From an uncultured Fibrobacter sp. (GTDB lineage: Bacteria; Fibrobacterota; Fibrobacteria; Fibrobacterales; Fibrobacteraceae): a stretch of DNA of 64,000 nt. Below the pieces are notes generated by a model, which did no database searches, was not told where the DNA came from, and saw nothing but the letters and a program-made list of their open reading frames with translations. Below are positions 35,019 through 44,681 of the stretch, piece after piece (within the stretch, counting starts at the first letter, position 1; each line of letters opens with the position of its first letter). The translations under genes and the position numbers were made by a program. Location: NCBI GenBank assembly GCA_934699585.1, contig CAKUWY010000002.1:1-64000 (forward strand), given 5' to 3'.

Positions 35019-35095
35019 CGCCCCTCAAATCATTTCTAAAATGCTCCGCAAAATTAACAACCGCGGTTTGTCCGCATCAATTTCAAGGAGTATTT

Positions 35096-36298
35096 ATGAA
35101 AAAAAGATTCATGGCGGCGCTTGCTGTTTCGCTCGGAATGCTTGCCGCTTGCGGTGACGATTCCTCTTCTTCTGCTAATGGTGAAAATGGCGACTACAAG
35201 CGCGACTTTGCGACATCGATCTCTACCGGCGAAACAATGTTCATCGGCACGATGTCGCTGGACCATACGGACGAAATCGGCAAGGATTACGTCGAAGTCG
35301 GCACCCGCGCAGGCGTAGTCTATTACGACAATTCCTTGTTCATTGCGGACCTTGACGTGGGTTCCATTGCACGCTACAGCCTCGATGCAAACAACAAGAT
35401 TGGTAGCAAGACGGCTGAACTTTCGCTTGCGGGCGTATGGGCGAACCACATTTACTTCGTGAACGAAGAAAAAGCCTACTTGGGCGGCATGCTTGATTCG
35501 CTTCTTATCATCAACCCGAAAACCATGAAGCGTACAGGCGCAATTGACCTTTCCAAATACAAGGGCGACGACGCTCTCGCGGTGAGCCCGGGTACAGGCC
35601 TAATCGTGGACGGTCGTCTCTATGTCGGCCTGTTGCAAAACGTGAGTGACTACGCTACCGGCAATACGGCTCAGGTCGCAATTATTGATGTCGAGAAGGA
35701 TTCCGTGATTGCCGTGGCCGAAGATGACCGCGTTGCTGCCGTGGGTTCGCTTGATGACTCCCAGAACCATGCGTTCATCGTTGCTGATGGCTACATCTAC
35801 TGCTACAGTAATGCTTCTTGGGGTTATGCTCCGGGCCAGAAGGATGGCTTCTTGCGTATCAAGGTGGGCGAAACTAAGTTCGACAAGGATTACGTGTGGA
35901 ACGTTTCGGATGAAGTCGAAATCAAGGACGTCACTAAGAAGGGAAATTACAAGTACCTTGGCGTGATCAGCCTGCCCAAAGACAATATCGTCTATTCCTT
36001 CTTGAACGTGATGGTGGACCTGCAACAGGTTTGGACCGATATGGATAGCTACCACAACAACACCTGCAAACCGGTTGAAATCGACTTTGTCAAGAAGAAA
36101 ATGAAGGCGCTCCCGATCGGCTATTCTTCTAGCTGGGCCAGCTATGGTACCTACGTCGAAGAAGATGGCAATGTCATTTTCGGGGTCTCTACTGAAGAAG
36201 ACGGCAATGCCTACTTCCGTTATGACCCGAAGAAAGAAAAGGCCGAAAAGATCGCTACGGTCGAGCAGATCCCGATGTGGATGGTGCCTCTCGAGTAA
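35096..36298 (+). CDS. Propeller-like lipoprotein 2
   Basis: A 400-residue lipoprotein, lipobox LAAC (Cys19) and GDDSSSS linker. Paralogue of lipoprotein 1 with the same strand blocks (VYYDNSLFIADLDVGS, GYIYCYSNASWGYAPG, FRYDPKKEKAEKI), probably a beta-propeller on the periplasmic or outer face. AAGGAG lies 5 bases before the ATG at 35096; longer in-frame starts run through the promoter and were rejected. It precedes a TonB receptor, the reverse of the order in the first module, and likely assists ligand capture. A symmetric hairpin follows. Confidence 0.82.
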   Translation: MKKRFMAALAVSLGMLAACGDDSSSSANGENGDYKRDFATSISTGETMFIGTMSLDHTDEIGKDYVEVGTRAGVVYYDNSLFIADLDVGSIARYSLDANNKIGSKTAELSLAGVWANHIYFVNEEKAYLGGMLDSLLIINPKTMKRTGAIDLSKYKGDDALAVSPGTGLIVDGRLYVGLLQNVSDYATGNTAQVAIIDVEKDSVIAVAEDDRVAAVGSLDDSQNHAFIVADGYIYCYSNASWGYAPGQKDGFLRIKVGETKFDKDYVWNVSDEVEIKDVTKKGNYKYLGVISLPKDNIVYSFLNVMVDLQQVWTDMDSYHNNTCKPVEIDFVKKKMKALPIGYSSSWASYGTYVEEDGNVIFGVSTEEDGNAYFRYDPKKEKAEKIATVEQIPMWMVPLE

Positions 36299-36330
36299 TC
36301 GATAACAAACGTTTATCCTCATAAAACACA

Positions 36331-36366
36331 AAAATCCGTTCCTGCCCAAAGACAGGGACGGATTTT
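36331..36366 (+). terminator. Hairpin between lipoprotein 2 and receptor 2
   Basis: Stem AAAATCCGTTCCTG / CAGGGACGGATTTT around an eight-base loop, with A-rich and T-rich flanks. It can act as a terminator on either strand or as a partial attenuator, since no strong new promoter is visible before the receptor gene. Confidence 0.65.
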
Positions 36367-36399
36367 ACCGCAAAATGCGCTATAGTGCACAACGAAAAA

Positions 36400-38649
36400 A
36401 TGAATATTTATAAGGCAACAACACTTGCGATAATTACGGCGGCATTCTGCTCTATAGCGGCCCGTGCCCAAGATGATGAAATTACCTCAATAGACGATTT
36501 TCTGGAGGAATCTGCTCCAGAAAGTAATGCGACAACTGATGACGCAAACGGCGCGGCGGAACAATCCAAGGCTCCTGTCGCAAATGCTTCGGGCGTCACG
36601 CAGCTTGACGAACTCTCGGTGGAATCTGAAATAGAAGCGGAACAGGCGAAGCAGGCTAAAAAAGCGGAGTCTGTGGCGACGATTGATGCAGCCGAAATGC
36701 AGAATACCAGCAAGACTATTTCGAAGGCGGTCAATTCCGCTTCGGGCGTGAAAGTGCGCAAGTCCGGCGGCATGGGCAGCGAAGGCAAAATCAACATTCG
36801 CGGCATGGAAGGCAAGAATATCAAGGTGCTGGTAAATGGCGTTCCGGTCGAGACGCAAGGCAACTTGGGACTTGACGATATTCCTATCGATCAGATTGCC
36901 GATATCGAAGTCTACAAGGGCTATGTTCCGGCACGTTTTGCGACAGACGGCGCAGGCGGCGCCATTAATATCGTTACCAAGAAACGCCCCGCCAATTCGG
37001 TGGATGCGTCCTACAGCCTTTCGAGTTTCAATACGCACAAGGCTTCTGTTGCCGCAAGCCACTTGATTGATAGTATTGCGGGCGGTGCAGGCTTGGAAGT
37101 GGGCGTGTCGGGTTATTTCAACCATTCCGATAACGATTACGAATTCACTTCGCCTTACATGAAAAGTTCGACAGGTAAAGATACGAGCATCGTTCGCGAT
37201 CACGACCATTACACCTCTTACAATGTGCAGACTTTTGCAAACTTGATGAATGCTTGGTTTGACCAGATTTCGCTAGGAGCAAGCTACGGTGCATACGATA
37301 AGGAAATTCAGGGTGATGCGAATCGCATTATCGAAACGAAGGCTGAAGGTTACAACGTTGGTGCGACATTTGGCCTCGACAAGAAGAATATCTTTGTGAA
37401 AGACCTGAATTTCGGTAACCGTTTTTCATTCGGATACAGCGAAAATAAAATCATTGACACGAGCCGCGTTCATTGTCGCAACTGGTATAGCTGTGATACG
37501 GCCAAAAAGAATGTGGGCGAGTTGACGATGATGGGACTCCCGAAACTGAGAACGGTGCAGGCGTATGATTTCAACGATTTGCTGAATTTGGATTACCAGT
37601 TCATTAAGAATCAGTTTGTTTACTGGAATACGCTTTTCCGGTACCACAAGGAAGATCCCGAAGATGACGTGGGTTCCGAAATGGTCGGATTCAATACGGC
37701 AGGCTATCCTGGCAAAACGATTTCGTTGACGACGGGTCTTTCGCTTGAAGACAATTTCTTTGATTCGAGACTCCAGAACCTGTTGGGTTTCAAATTCCAT
37801 TACATGAAGGCAGAAATTTCAAATACTTCCACCAGTATGATACAGCAAGCGGTATTGGAAAAGAATGATTATACGGACTTTAGCTACGACGAAAGTATAA
37901 TGTTCCGGATTGTAAAGCCTCTTGCGATCAAGGGCTCTTACCAGCATGCAGTGCGCCTGCCCACGCCCGACGAACTCTTTGGCGATGGAATCCGCGTGAG
38001 TGCTGCGACAAACCTCAAGCCCGAAGAAGCGGACAATTTTAACGTGGGGCTGTCTCTTGATTTGCAAGAAATTCCGCTGATGGCACGATTCCGGTTTGAT
38101 GGAGACTTTTTCTATTCCTACTACAAAAATCGTATTCACTATATGAGTACGGCGCAGATGTCGGTACCATATTTCAACATGGATCCGATTCGCGGCTGGG
38201 GCTACGAAGGCGACGTGAAACTGGATGTGAATGAATGGGTGCTGCTCGGAACGAACTGGACTTTCCAGGATTTGCGCAACATTGATTACAATGCCAAGCA
38301 AGGGATTCCCGAAGATGCCATTATCCCAAACATTCCCAGATTCTTTATGAATTACATGGCGGAATTCCACATGGGCGATATACTCAACAGGAACGATTTT
38401 GTCAAGTTCTGGTGGGCCTCAAATTATACCGATGAATATTATTATGGCTGGAAAATCAGTTCCCGCCAAAATCGAAAAATTGAGGCATCGTTTACGCAGG
38501 ATTTAGGTATTGAATACTCCGTGTGGGACAACAAACTGGCCTGGAGTTTCGAGGTTGACAACTTTATGAACGAAACCGTTTACGACAAATACGGTGAAAG
38601 TAAACCCGGCCGAACCTTTGCGACAAAGATTCGATACAGTTTTAGATAA
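36400..38649 (+). CDS. TonB-dependent outer-membrane receptor 2
   Basis: A 749-residue receptor with a signal peptide cleaved after AARA (about 23), an acidic leader to about residue 85, a plug with KINIRGMEGKNIKVLVNGVP and GAGGAINIVTKK, and a barrel ending DKYGESKPGRTFATKIRYSF. It is a paralogue of receptor 1, sharing the first plug block almost exactly. Extracellular loops differ, for example a Cys pair in RVHCRNWYSCDTAK, so the ligand may differ. It lies after lipoprotein 2 and before an RND exporter. Iron-chelate or haem uptake is inferred from context. Confidence 0.9.
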   Translation: MNIYKATTLAIITAAFCSIAARAQDDEITSIDDFLEESAPESNATTDDANGAAEQSKAPVANASGVTQLDELSVESEIEAEQAKQAKKAESVATIDAAEMQNTSKTISKAVNSASGVKVRKSGGMGSEGKINIRGMEGKNIKVLVNGVPVETQGNLGLDDIPIDQIADIEVYKGYVPARFATDGAGGAINIVTKKRPANSVDASYSLSSFNTHKASVAASHLIDSIAGGAGLEVGVSGYFNHSDNDYEFTSPYMKSSTGKDTSIVRDHDHYTSYNVQTFANLMNAWFDQISLGASYGAYDKEIQGDANRIIETKAEGYNVGATFGLDKKNIFVKDLNFGNRFSFGYSENKIIDTSRVHCRNWYSCDTAKKNVGELTMMGLPKLRTVQAYDFNDLLNLDYQFIKNQFVYWNTLFRYHKEDPEDDVGSEMVGFNTAGYPGKTISLTTGLSLEDNFFDSRLQNLLGFKFHYMKAEISNTSTSMIQQAVLEKNDYTDFSYDESIMFRIVKPLAIKGSYQHAVRLPTPDELFGDGIRVSAATNLKPEEADNFNVGLSLDLQEIPLMARFRFDGDFFYSYYKNRIHYMSTAQMSVPYFNMDPIRGWGYEGDVKLDVNEWVLLGTNWTFQDLRNIDYNAKQGIPEDAIIPNIPRFFMNYMAEFHMGDILNRNDFVKFWWASNYTDEYYYGWKISSRQNRKIEASFTQDLGIEYSVWDNKLAWSFEVDNFMNETVYDKYGESKPGRTFATKIRYSFR

Positions 38650-38661
38650 AAAGAGGATACA

Positions 38662-41037
38662 ATGAGCCTTCCAAAGATTAACATCGAAAGAATTAACGAG
38701 CGGTTCGGCCGTTTTGGCGAATTTTTGCTCGCACACCGTGCCATTATGCTGGTGGCGTTTATCGCTTTGCTTGCGATTTCAGTCGTGGGCATGAAAAAAA
38801 TCTACGTCGAGGCGTCGTGGGACAGCTACTTTATCGAGGGCGACCCGATGCTTGTCGAAACGGACAAGTTCAAGGAAACTTTCGGTAACGACTATTTCGT
38901 GGGCGTGCTGGTCGAGAGCGACCATTCCATCTTGACGCCGGACAACCTGAAGCTTTTGCGCGAGCTTTCGAACGAACTGCGCGACAGCCTCTCGTATTCC
39001 GATGGCAAGGCGACTTCGATTGTCGATTTGGAATACATGCTCGGCACCGAAGAGGGCATGGAAATCACGCAGATTGTTCCCGAAGAAATCCCGACGGACG
39101 AGGCGGGACTTGCCGAAATCGAAAAGCGCCTGGCCGACAAGCCGGAATTGGCGAAGAAGCTGATTTCGAGCGACCGCAAACAAGCCTTCATCAACATCAA
39201 GCTGCGCCCCTTCCCCGAAGATTCCGTGTGGAAGGCCGAAGGCGAAGCGAAGGGCGTGAAAGCAGAAGCGCCTGACATGCAGACGGGCCGTGAAACAACA
39301 GAAATCATCGCGAAGGAAAAGTATGCACCGCTGCACCCGCGTGCTACAGGCATGCCCTACCTGAGTTTCCAGAAGCTGAAATACATCGGCGAAGAAATGG
39401 GCCGCATTTTCATCATGACGATTCTCTGCGCCATCATTGTGATGTTCTTGGTGACGCGTTCGCTCCGTGGCATTGTCTCTCCGCTGATTACGACTTTTGC
39501 AGGCGTCATCATGACATTTGGCCTGGTGGGTTATCTCGGGCTTTACATGGATGCGACCAACATCATGGTGCCCGTGATTTTGGCCTTCGCCGTCTCGATT
39601 GCGTACAACATTCACATCAATTCCTTCTTCCGCAAGAACATGATGCTTACGGGCAAGCGCAAAGAATCGGTGCTTTTCGCCATGCGTGAAACGGGCTGGT
39701 CGGTGCTGTTCTCGGGCCTTACCACCATTGTCGCGTTGCTCAGTTTCCTTTCGGTGATGCTCAAGCCGATCCGCTCCGTGGGCATTCTTTCGTCGATTGC
39801 GGTCGGATTCATTTTGCTTGTAGCGTTGACCATTTCGCCGATTCTCTTGAGTTTCGGTAAAGACAAGAAGCCAAACGCCAAGGTACTTGAACGTGGTGAC
39901 ACGCGTATGGGAGTCATTCTCGATTCCATCGGAAAATTCGTTCTCGGACACGGCAAGCCGATTGCGATTGTATTCGCCGTCGTGACGGCAATTTCTGTTT
40001 TCGGGCTCACCAAGATAGAACCCGCCTTTGACGTGGAACGCACCATGGGCCGCAAGGTCGAATACGTGAACAAGATGCTCTACGTGGCAGAATCCGAAAT
40101 CGGAAGCTTCTACTCTTACGACTTGGTGATTGACTTTGGTACAAACGACAAGGCCAAGGAAGTCGAAAACCTGAAGAAATTGGAACAGTTGCAGGATTAC
40201 GCTGGCCGTTTTCCGCTCACCAAGCGTTCCACCTCGATTCTCGACATCGTCAAGGATTTGGACCGCACGCTGAACGAAAACCGTCAGGACATGTACACCA
40301 TCCCTGAAAACGAGGAACAGGTGGCACAGATGCTGTTGCTCTACGAAAACGCAGGCGGTAGCGAAGCGACTTACTGGATGGATTACGATTATAGAAAGCT
40401 CCGCCTGATGGTGGAAATATCAAGCTACAACTCCAACGAGCTCCAGAAGGAAATCGAGGACTTGCAAGATTTCGCCCGGGGGCTCTATCCGAACGCGAAA
40501 GTGACGGCCGTGGGTAACTTGCCGCAGTTCACCGCCATGCAGCAGTACCTGGAAGTGGGCCAGATGACGTCCTTCCTGATTTCTGTGGTGATTGTGGCAG
40601 TCCTTTTGATGATTGTCTTCGGCAGCATTCGCACGGGCCTTATCGGCATGATTCCAAACATTGCGCCGGGTATTTTCGTTGGCGGCTACCTCGGGCTCAC
40701 GGACATTCCGCTTGACATGATGACCGCAACACTCATCCCGATGATTATCGGTCTCTCGGTGGATGACACGATTCACTTCATTAACCACGGGCATGTGGAA
40801 TTTGACCGCAACAAGGATTACCGCGAGTCCATTCTCTGCGTGTTCCGCACGGCAGGCCCCGCACTCGTGATGACCACCATCATCATGGTGGCGACCTTCG
40901 CAGGCTTTACCACCTCAAAGGCAACGCAAATGTTCAACTTCGGTTTCGTGGTGTTTATCGGCCTTGTCTCGGCACTGCTCGCCGACCTGTTCGTGACACC
41001 GCTTTTAATCAAGAAATTCAAGATTTTTGGAAAATAG
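38662..41037 (+). CDS. RND/MMPL-family exporter of the iron island (copy B)
   Basis: A 791-residue RND protein, paralogue of the exporter at 26842. Two six-span repeats; AFAVSIAYNIHINSFFRKNM and GLSVDDTIHFINHGHVEFDR are the matching central helices. Long periplasmic loops lie at about residues 45-245 and 465-625. It is followed by a LolA-like periplasmic gene (10 bp) and an outer-membrane barrel gene. The three together look like a trans-envelope export or lipid-trafficking route. Linked to receptor 2 by a 12-bp gap, hence the same operon. Cargo unknown. Confidence 0.86.
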   Translation: MSLPKINIERINERFGRFGEFLLAHRAIMLVAFIALLAISVVGMKKIYVEASWDSYFIEGDPMLVETDKFKETFGNDYFVGVLVESDHSILTPDNLKLLRELSNELRDSLSYSDGKATSIVDLEYMLGTEEGMEITQIVPEEIPTDEAGLAEIEKRLADKPELAKKLISSDRKQAFINIKLRPFPEDSVWKAEGEAKGVKAEAPDMQTGRETTEIIAKEKYAPLHPRATGMPYLSFQKLKYIGEEMGRIFIMTILCAIIVMFLVTRSLRGIVSPLITTFAGVIMTFGLVGYLGLYMDATNIMVPVILAFAVSIAYNIHINSFFRKNMMLTGKRKESVLFAMRETGWSVLFSGLTTIVALLSFLSVMLKPIRSVGILSSIAVGFILLVALTISPILLSFGKDKKPNAKVLERGDTRMGVILDSIGKFVLGHGKPIAIVFAVVTAISVFGLTKIEPAFDVERTMGRKVEYVNKMLYVAESEIGSFYSYDLVIDFGTNDKAKEVENLKKLEQLQDYAGRFPLTKRSTSILDIVKDLDRTLNENRQDMYTIPENEEQVAQMLLLYENAGGSEATYWMDYDYRKLRLMVEISSYNSNELQKEIEDLQDFARGLYPNAKVTAVGNLPQFTAMQQYLEVGQMTSFLISVVIVAVLLMIVFGSIRTGLIGMIPNIAPGIFVGGYLGLTDIPLDMMTATLIPMIIGLSVDDTIHFINHGHVEFDRNKDYRESILCVFRTAGPALVMTTIIMVATFAGFTTSKATQMFNFGFVVFIGLVSALLADLFVTPLLIKKFKIFGK

Positions 41038-41046
41038 GAGAAAAAT

Positions 41047-41829
41047 ATGAATATGAAATTCGCAAAAACAGCCGCGACAATTATTGTCGCCTTGAGCGCC
41101 ATGGTGAGCGCAGAAACTTTGACCGGCCGCGACATTGTGCAAAAAGTGCATGACCGCCCCGATGGCGACACACGCAGTTCCGAACTTTCGATGACTCTCA
41201 TCAACAAGAGCGGAGCCAAGCGTGAACGCAAGATTACCTCGTTTGCGATGGACGTGGGCAAGGACACCAAGCAGATTATGTTCTTCCGCTACCCCAACGA
41301 CGTGAAGGGCACGGGATTCCTGACGGTCGATTACGATGACATCAACAAGGATGACGACAAGTGGCTTTACCTGCCCGCCATGAAAAAGACGCGCCGCATT
41401 AGCGGAAAGAGCTCCAAGACCGATTACTTTATGGGTTCCGACTTCACTTACGACGACGTGGGCCAGCGCAACATCGACGAAGACACCCACAAGCTCCTCC
41501 GCGAAGAAAAGGTGGACGGAATCGATTGCTGGGTAGTTGAATCCGTGCCGAAAAAGGGCGACGAAATCTTCTCGAAGAAAATTATGTGGATCCGCAAGGA
41601 CTGCCTGATTGCCGCCAAGGTGGAATACTACGACAAACTCGGCAAACTGCACCGTTTGCTGAAGGTCGAAAGTGTCGTTCAGGTAGACGGTTTCTGGGCA
41701 ATCGGCAAGATGACCATGGAAAACGTGCAGACCAACCACAAGACCGTCCTTGAATTCGCAGAACTCAAGTTCAACATTCCGCTTGACGCAAAGACGTTCA
41801 CCGTTCCGCGTTTGGAACGTGGATTATAA
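41047..41829 (+). CDS. LolA-like outer-membrane lipoprotein-sorting family protein
   Basis: A 260-residue periplasmic protein with a signal peptide ([22 protein letters not shown]). The mature part matches the LolA-fold family annotated as outer membrane lipoprotein-sorting protein: [69 protein letters not shown]. These proteins are regularly paired with MMPL/RND exporters and probably shuttle a lipid or lipidated molecule across the periplasm. GGAGA lies just before the ATG. It forms a unit with the flanking RND and barrel genes. Confidence 0.85.
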   Translation: MNMKFAKTAATIIVALSAMVSAETLTGRDIVQKVHDRPDGDTRSSELSMTLINKSGAKRERKITSFAMDVGKDTKQIMFFRYPNDVKGTGFLTVDYDDINKDDDKWLYLPAMKKTRRISGKSSKTDYFMGSDFTYDDVGQRNIDEDTHKLLREEKVDGIDCWVVESVPKKGDEIFSKKIMWIRKDCLIAAKVEYYDKLGKLHRLLKVESVVQVDGFWAIGKMTMENVQTNHKTVLEFAELKFNIPLDAKTFTVPRLERGL

Positions 41830-41846
41830 GGAGACACCCCCACTTT

Positions 41847-41952
41847 TGTCATGCCAGCCCCGCATCAAGTGCGGGATAAACTCCGGCGGGCATCTCCCTT
41901 TCCAAAAAGGTTTAAGTAGAAAAGGAGATTCCCGATCAAGTCGGGAATGACA
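41847..41952. repeat. REP-like double repeat, copy 4 (head-to-head)
   Basis: A minus-oriented copy (TGTCATGCC...GGGCATCTCC), with a nested hairpin CCCCGCATCAAGTGCGGG, is followed by a plus-oriented copy AAAGGAGATTCCCGATCAAG with its GGGAATGACA end. The pair forms one large palindrome between the LolA-like and barrel genes. Confidence 0.8.
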
Positions 41953-41970
41953 GATTAAGGAGGATTCATA

Positions 41971-43182
41971 GTGATTAGAAAATTCAGCGCAGCATTGTTG
42001 TTGGCGGCAGCGACCGTCTTTGCCCAGGATTCTCCGTTTCAATTCAACGGGTTCGTGGACACGTATCATGCCGTGCAGACGGAACATCCGCACGACTTTA
42101 CGACATCGCGGACTCGCCTGCGTGCGGAACTCCGCGTGGATTACGAGAACGCCTACCTGTTCACCAGCCTGAATGGCGTACACAACAGCATTCTCGAAGA
42201 TCGCACCGGAGTCCAGTTGCAAGAGGCGTATTTCAACTACCAGAACGACTTCGTGGAATTCAAGGCGGGCCGCCAGATTGTGGTGTGGGGCGTTGCCGAC
42301 GGACTTCGCGTTACCGACCTGATTTCGCCTGTTGACTACACCGAATTCATGTCGAGCGATTACGATGACATGCGCATGGCCGTTGACGGTTTTCGCATCA
42401 AGTACCCTGGCGAGCACATGAACGCCGAAGTCGTTTACGTGCCTGTTCCGCGGTATTTCCAGATGCCGCTCGGCGAAGACAATCCCTGGCGTCCAAACCT
42501 ACCCGAGAAAGCAGGTCTCGACTTCCCTGAAGGTCCCGATGGCAAATTCAAGAACGGAGATTTCGGAACACGAGTTTCGTTCTTCCTCTCGAATCTAGAT
42601 TTCTCCATTTCGGCGCTCCATACGCATAACCAGTCGCCTGTCACCGTCGCAGGCTACGACCCCGTCAAGGATTCCATTGTCATCCACGGCATTCACGAAA
42701 CAATGACTATGATCGGTGGCGACCTCTCGATGCCTGTCGGCGAATTCGTACTCCGTGCCGAAATCGCAGAATACTTCGGCGAAGCGCTCGGTTACGCAAG
42801 CAACCTCGATTTCGCACGCAAGAACACCTTCAATGCCCTCGGTGGAATCGACTGGTACGCCGGCGACAACTGGACTTTTATGGTGCAGTATTTGCACAAG
42901 TACATCGCCGACTATTCGCATAACCTGGCCGCCGAAAAGAACAGTTCCGAAATGACCTTCCGCATATCGAAGGAACTGCTGAACAACACGCTCAAGCTTT
43001 CGCTCTACGGCATGCTCGACATCGACAACCTCGGCTACTATGGCCGTGCCTCGGGCGATTACTCTGTGACCGACCAAGTCATGATTTCGCTCGGCTACGA
43101 CCACTTTGGCGGCAAGTGCGGACAACTTGCAGGCTACAAGAAAAACCGCGAAGTCTGGGCGAAAGCGAAGTATTTTTTCTAA
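41971..43182 (+). CDS. Outer-membrane beta-barrel protein of the RND-LolA unit
   Basis: A 403-residue protein with a signal peptide (MIRKFSAALLLAAATVFA) and a barrel-type mature part of alternating strands. FQFNGFVDTYHAVQ opens it, ELRVDYENAYLFTSLNG follows, FVEFKAGRQIVVWGVADGLR is near residue 95, and the terminal residue is Phe (KAKYFF). The pattern resembles DUF1302/alginate-export-type barrels found with RND and LolA-like genes. GTG start, chosen for AAGGAGG 7 bases ahead; no ATG fits the signal peptide. It overlaps the convergent ECF gene by 4 bp with no visible terminator. Confidence 0.8.
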   Translation: MIRKFSAALLLAAATVFAQDSPFQFNGFVDTYHAVQTEHPHDFTTSRTRLRAELRVDYENAYLFTSLNGVHNSILEDRTGVQLQEAYFNYQNDFVEFKAGRQIVVWGVADGLRVTDLISPVDYTEFMSSDYDDMRMAVDGFRIKYPGEHMNAEVVYVPVPRYFQMPLGEDNPWRPNLPEKAGLDFPEGPDGKFKNGDFGTRVSFFLSNLDFSISALHTHNQSPVTVAGYDPVKDSIVIHGIHETMTMIGGDLSMPVGEFVLRAEIAEYFGEALGYASNLDFARKNTFNALGGIDWYAGDNWTFMVQYLHKYIADYSHNLAAEKNSSEMTFRISKELLNNTLKLSLYGMLDIDNLGYYGRASGDYSVTDQVMISLGYDHFGGKCGQLAGYKKNREVWAKAKYFF

Positions 43183-44639
43183 TAGGATTCCGTCATCGAG
43201 CAAATGAGCCGTTCCCAATTTCCCTGCAACGGGTATTGTTCGGCGATCTTGCCGTGGTCCATGCGTATAACACTGTTGCAACAGTTTAGAATGAATTCGG
43301 GATCATGGGTAATCACGAGAAGTGTTTTTCCGCTTACGGCAAGTTTCTGAAGGGTTGTCGACACGGCAAGCATCTGCTTGTAATCCAGGCCGCTGGTGGG
43401 TTCATCGAACACGACGATATCGCGACCGCTTGAGACTCCACTACCGATAGCGACGCGTTGTTTTTGCCCGCCCGAAAGCGCCATCGGATGTTCATTCGCA
43501 TATTGTTCCAAATTCAAGTCGGCAAGAATTTCGAGAGCAGCCTTTTCATTTTGCGGACGCATGCCCAGCAAGATTTCGTCAAGGACGCTTTCTGTAAACA
43601 GTTGGTGGTTTACATCCTGCATAATCAAGTACGCCCCGTACTTACGGGCCTTGCGTTTTTGAAGCCAAGTCCCGCGAAGCCCGCATAGCACCTGGGCCAG
43701 CGTCGATTTGCCAGTACCATTATGGCCGATAATGGCGGTGATTTGATTGCGGGGGAGTGAAAGCTCCGGAATATCTAAAACAGGGAAATTGTGATTGTAG
43801 GCGAAATGGAGATCTTTGAATTTGATTTCACCCTGATTGGATCCATAGACCCTATCGCCTTCGGCTCCAGGGTGACAGTTTTCTCCCAGTTGTTTCAAGT
43901 TCATGCAGCGCAGGCCGAGGCTTGCCGCATATTCCGGGCCTTTCGCTTCAAGTTCTGCCGGAGTCCATTCGTGTGCAATGCGGCCGTCTTTTACATAGCA
44001 AATCCGGTCCGCGATTTCGCGCAGGTAATGGATGCGGTGTTCCACGATAATGACGGTCTTGCCGCGAGATTTCCAGAACTTGATGATTTCAGCGAGGTCT
44101 GCGACTGCTTTCAAGTCAAGATTAGCCGAGGGCTCGTCAAGAACGAAAATTTCAGGATCGGTCGCAGAGACTGAAGCGCAGGCGATTTTCTGCTTTTCGC
44201 CACCGGAAAGGTGAAAGATGTTTCGACCCGCCAAATGTTCTATGTGGGTTTCCTTCACGACGCGATTCACGCGTTCCCTGATTTCTTCCGGATCCATCCC
44301 CAAGTTTTCACAGCCGAAAGCGATTTCACTGTCGGTATCGATATTGAAAAACTGCGAACGCGGATTCTGGAAAACGGATCCCACATGTCTTGAAATTTCG
44401 GCAAGCGTCATGTCGGCGGTATTCTTGTCGCCGAGCAATACGTCACCCGACATCGTTCCCGATTGATAAAGCGGAATAAGCCCGTTGATCAGCTTAGAGA
44501 TTGTCGTCTTGCCGCAACCCGATTCGCCTACAAGCACAACGCATTCACTGGACTTGATTTCAAAATTCAAGTTCTTGATGACGGCGTTGTCAAGAGATTC
44601 CGTGTAGGAGAAAGAAACGTTTTTTAATGTAATAGTCAT
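43179..44639 (-). CDS. ECF transporter fused double ATPase (EcfA-EcfA')
   Basis: A 486-residue protein of two ABC ATPase domains. Domain 1 has GESGCGKTT (residues 38-46) and LSGGEKQK. Domain 2 has GHNGTGKST, LSGGQKQR and DIVVFDEPTSGLD. Such tandem proteins drive energy-coupling-factor importers with a T protein and an S protein, both encoded just upstream. The ATG at 44639 was chosen because the extra in-frame codons upstream are only the translated REP-like repeat (SFPRRRES). Last gene of the feoA-feoB-S-T-A operon. Confidence 0.88.
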   Translation of the reverse strand: MTITLKNVSFSYTESLDNAVIKNLNFEIKSSECVVLVGESGCGKTTISKLINGLIPLYQSGTMSGDVLLGDKNTADMTLAEISRHVGSVFQNPRSQFFNIDTDSEIAFGCENLGMDPEEIRERVNRVVKETHIEHLAGRNIFHLSGGEKQKIACASVSATDPEIFVLDEPSANLDLKAVADLAEIIKFWKSRGKTVIIVEHRIHYLREIADRICYVKDGRIAHEWTPAELEAKGPEYAASLGLRCMNLKQLGENCHPGAEGDRVYGSNQGEIKFKDLHFAYNHNFPVLDIPELSLPRNQITAIIGHNGTGKSTLAQVLCGLRGTWLQKRKARKYGAYLIMQDVNHQLFTESVLDEILLGMRPQNEKAALEILADLNLEQYANEHPMALSGGQKQRVAIGSGVSSGRDIVVFDEPTSGLDYKQMLAVSTTLQKLAVSGKTLLVITHDPEFILNCCNSVIRMDHGKIAEQYPLQGNWERLICSMTESY

Positions 44640-44648
44640 TTCTAACAA

Positions 44649-44681
44649 GCAAGGAGATTCCCGCCTTCGCGGGAATGACAA
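44649..44681 (+). repeat. REP-like intercistronic palindrome, copy 5
   Basis: AAGGAGATTCCCGCCTTCG then CGGGAATGACA, between ecfT and ecfA. Here the AAGGAG end is antisense to the genes. Confidence 0.8.

Noticed and set aside
43179..43182. Overlapping convergent genes as a sign of a frameshift or misassembly
   Set aside because: Both proteins end at natural family C-termini (barrel ending in Phe; complete ATPase), so the 4-bp overlap is real.
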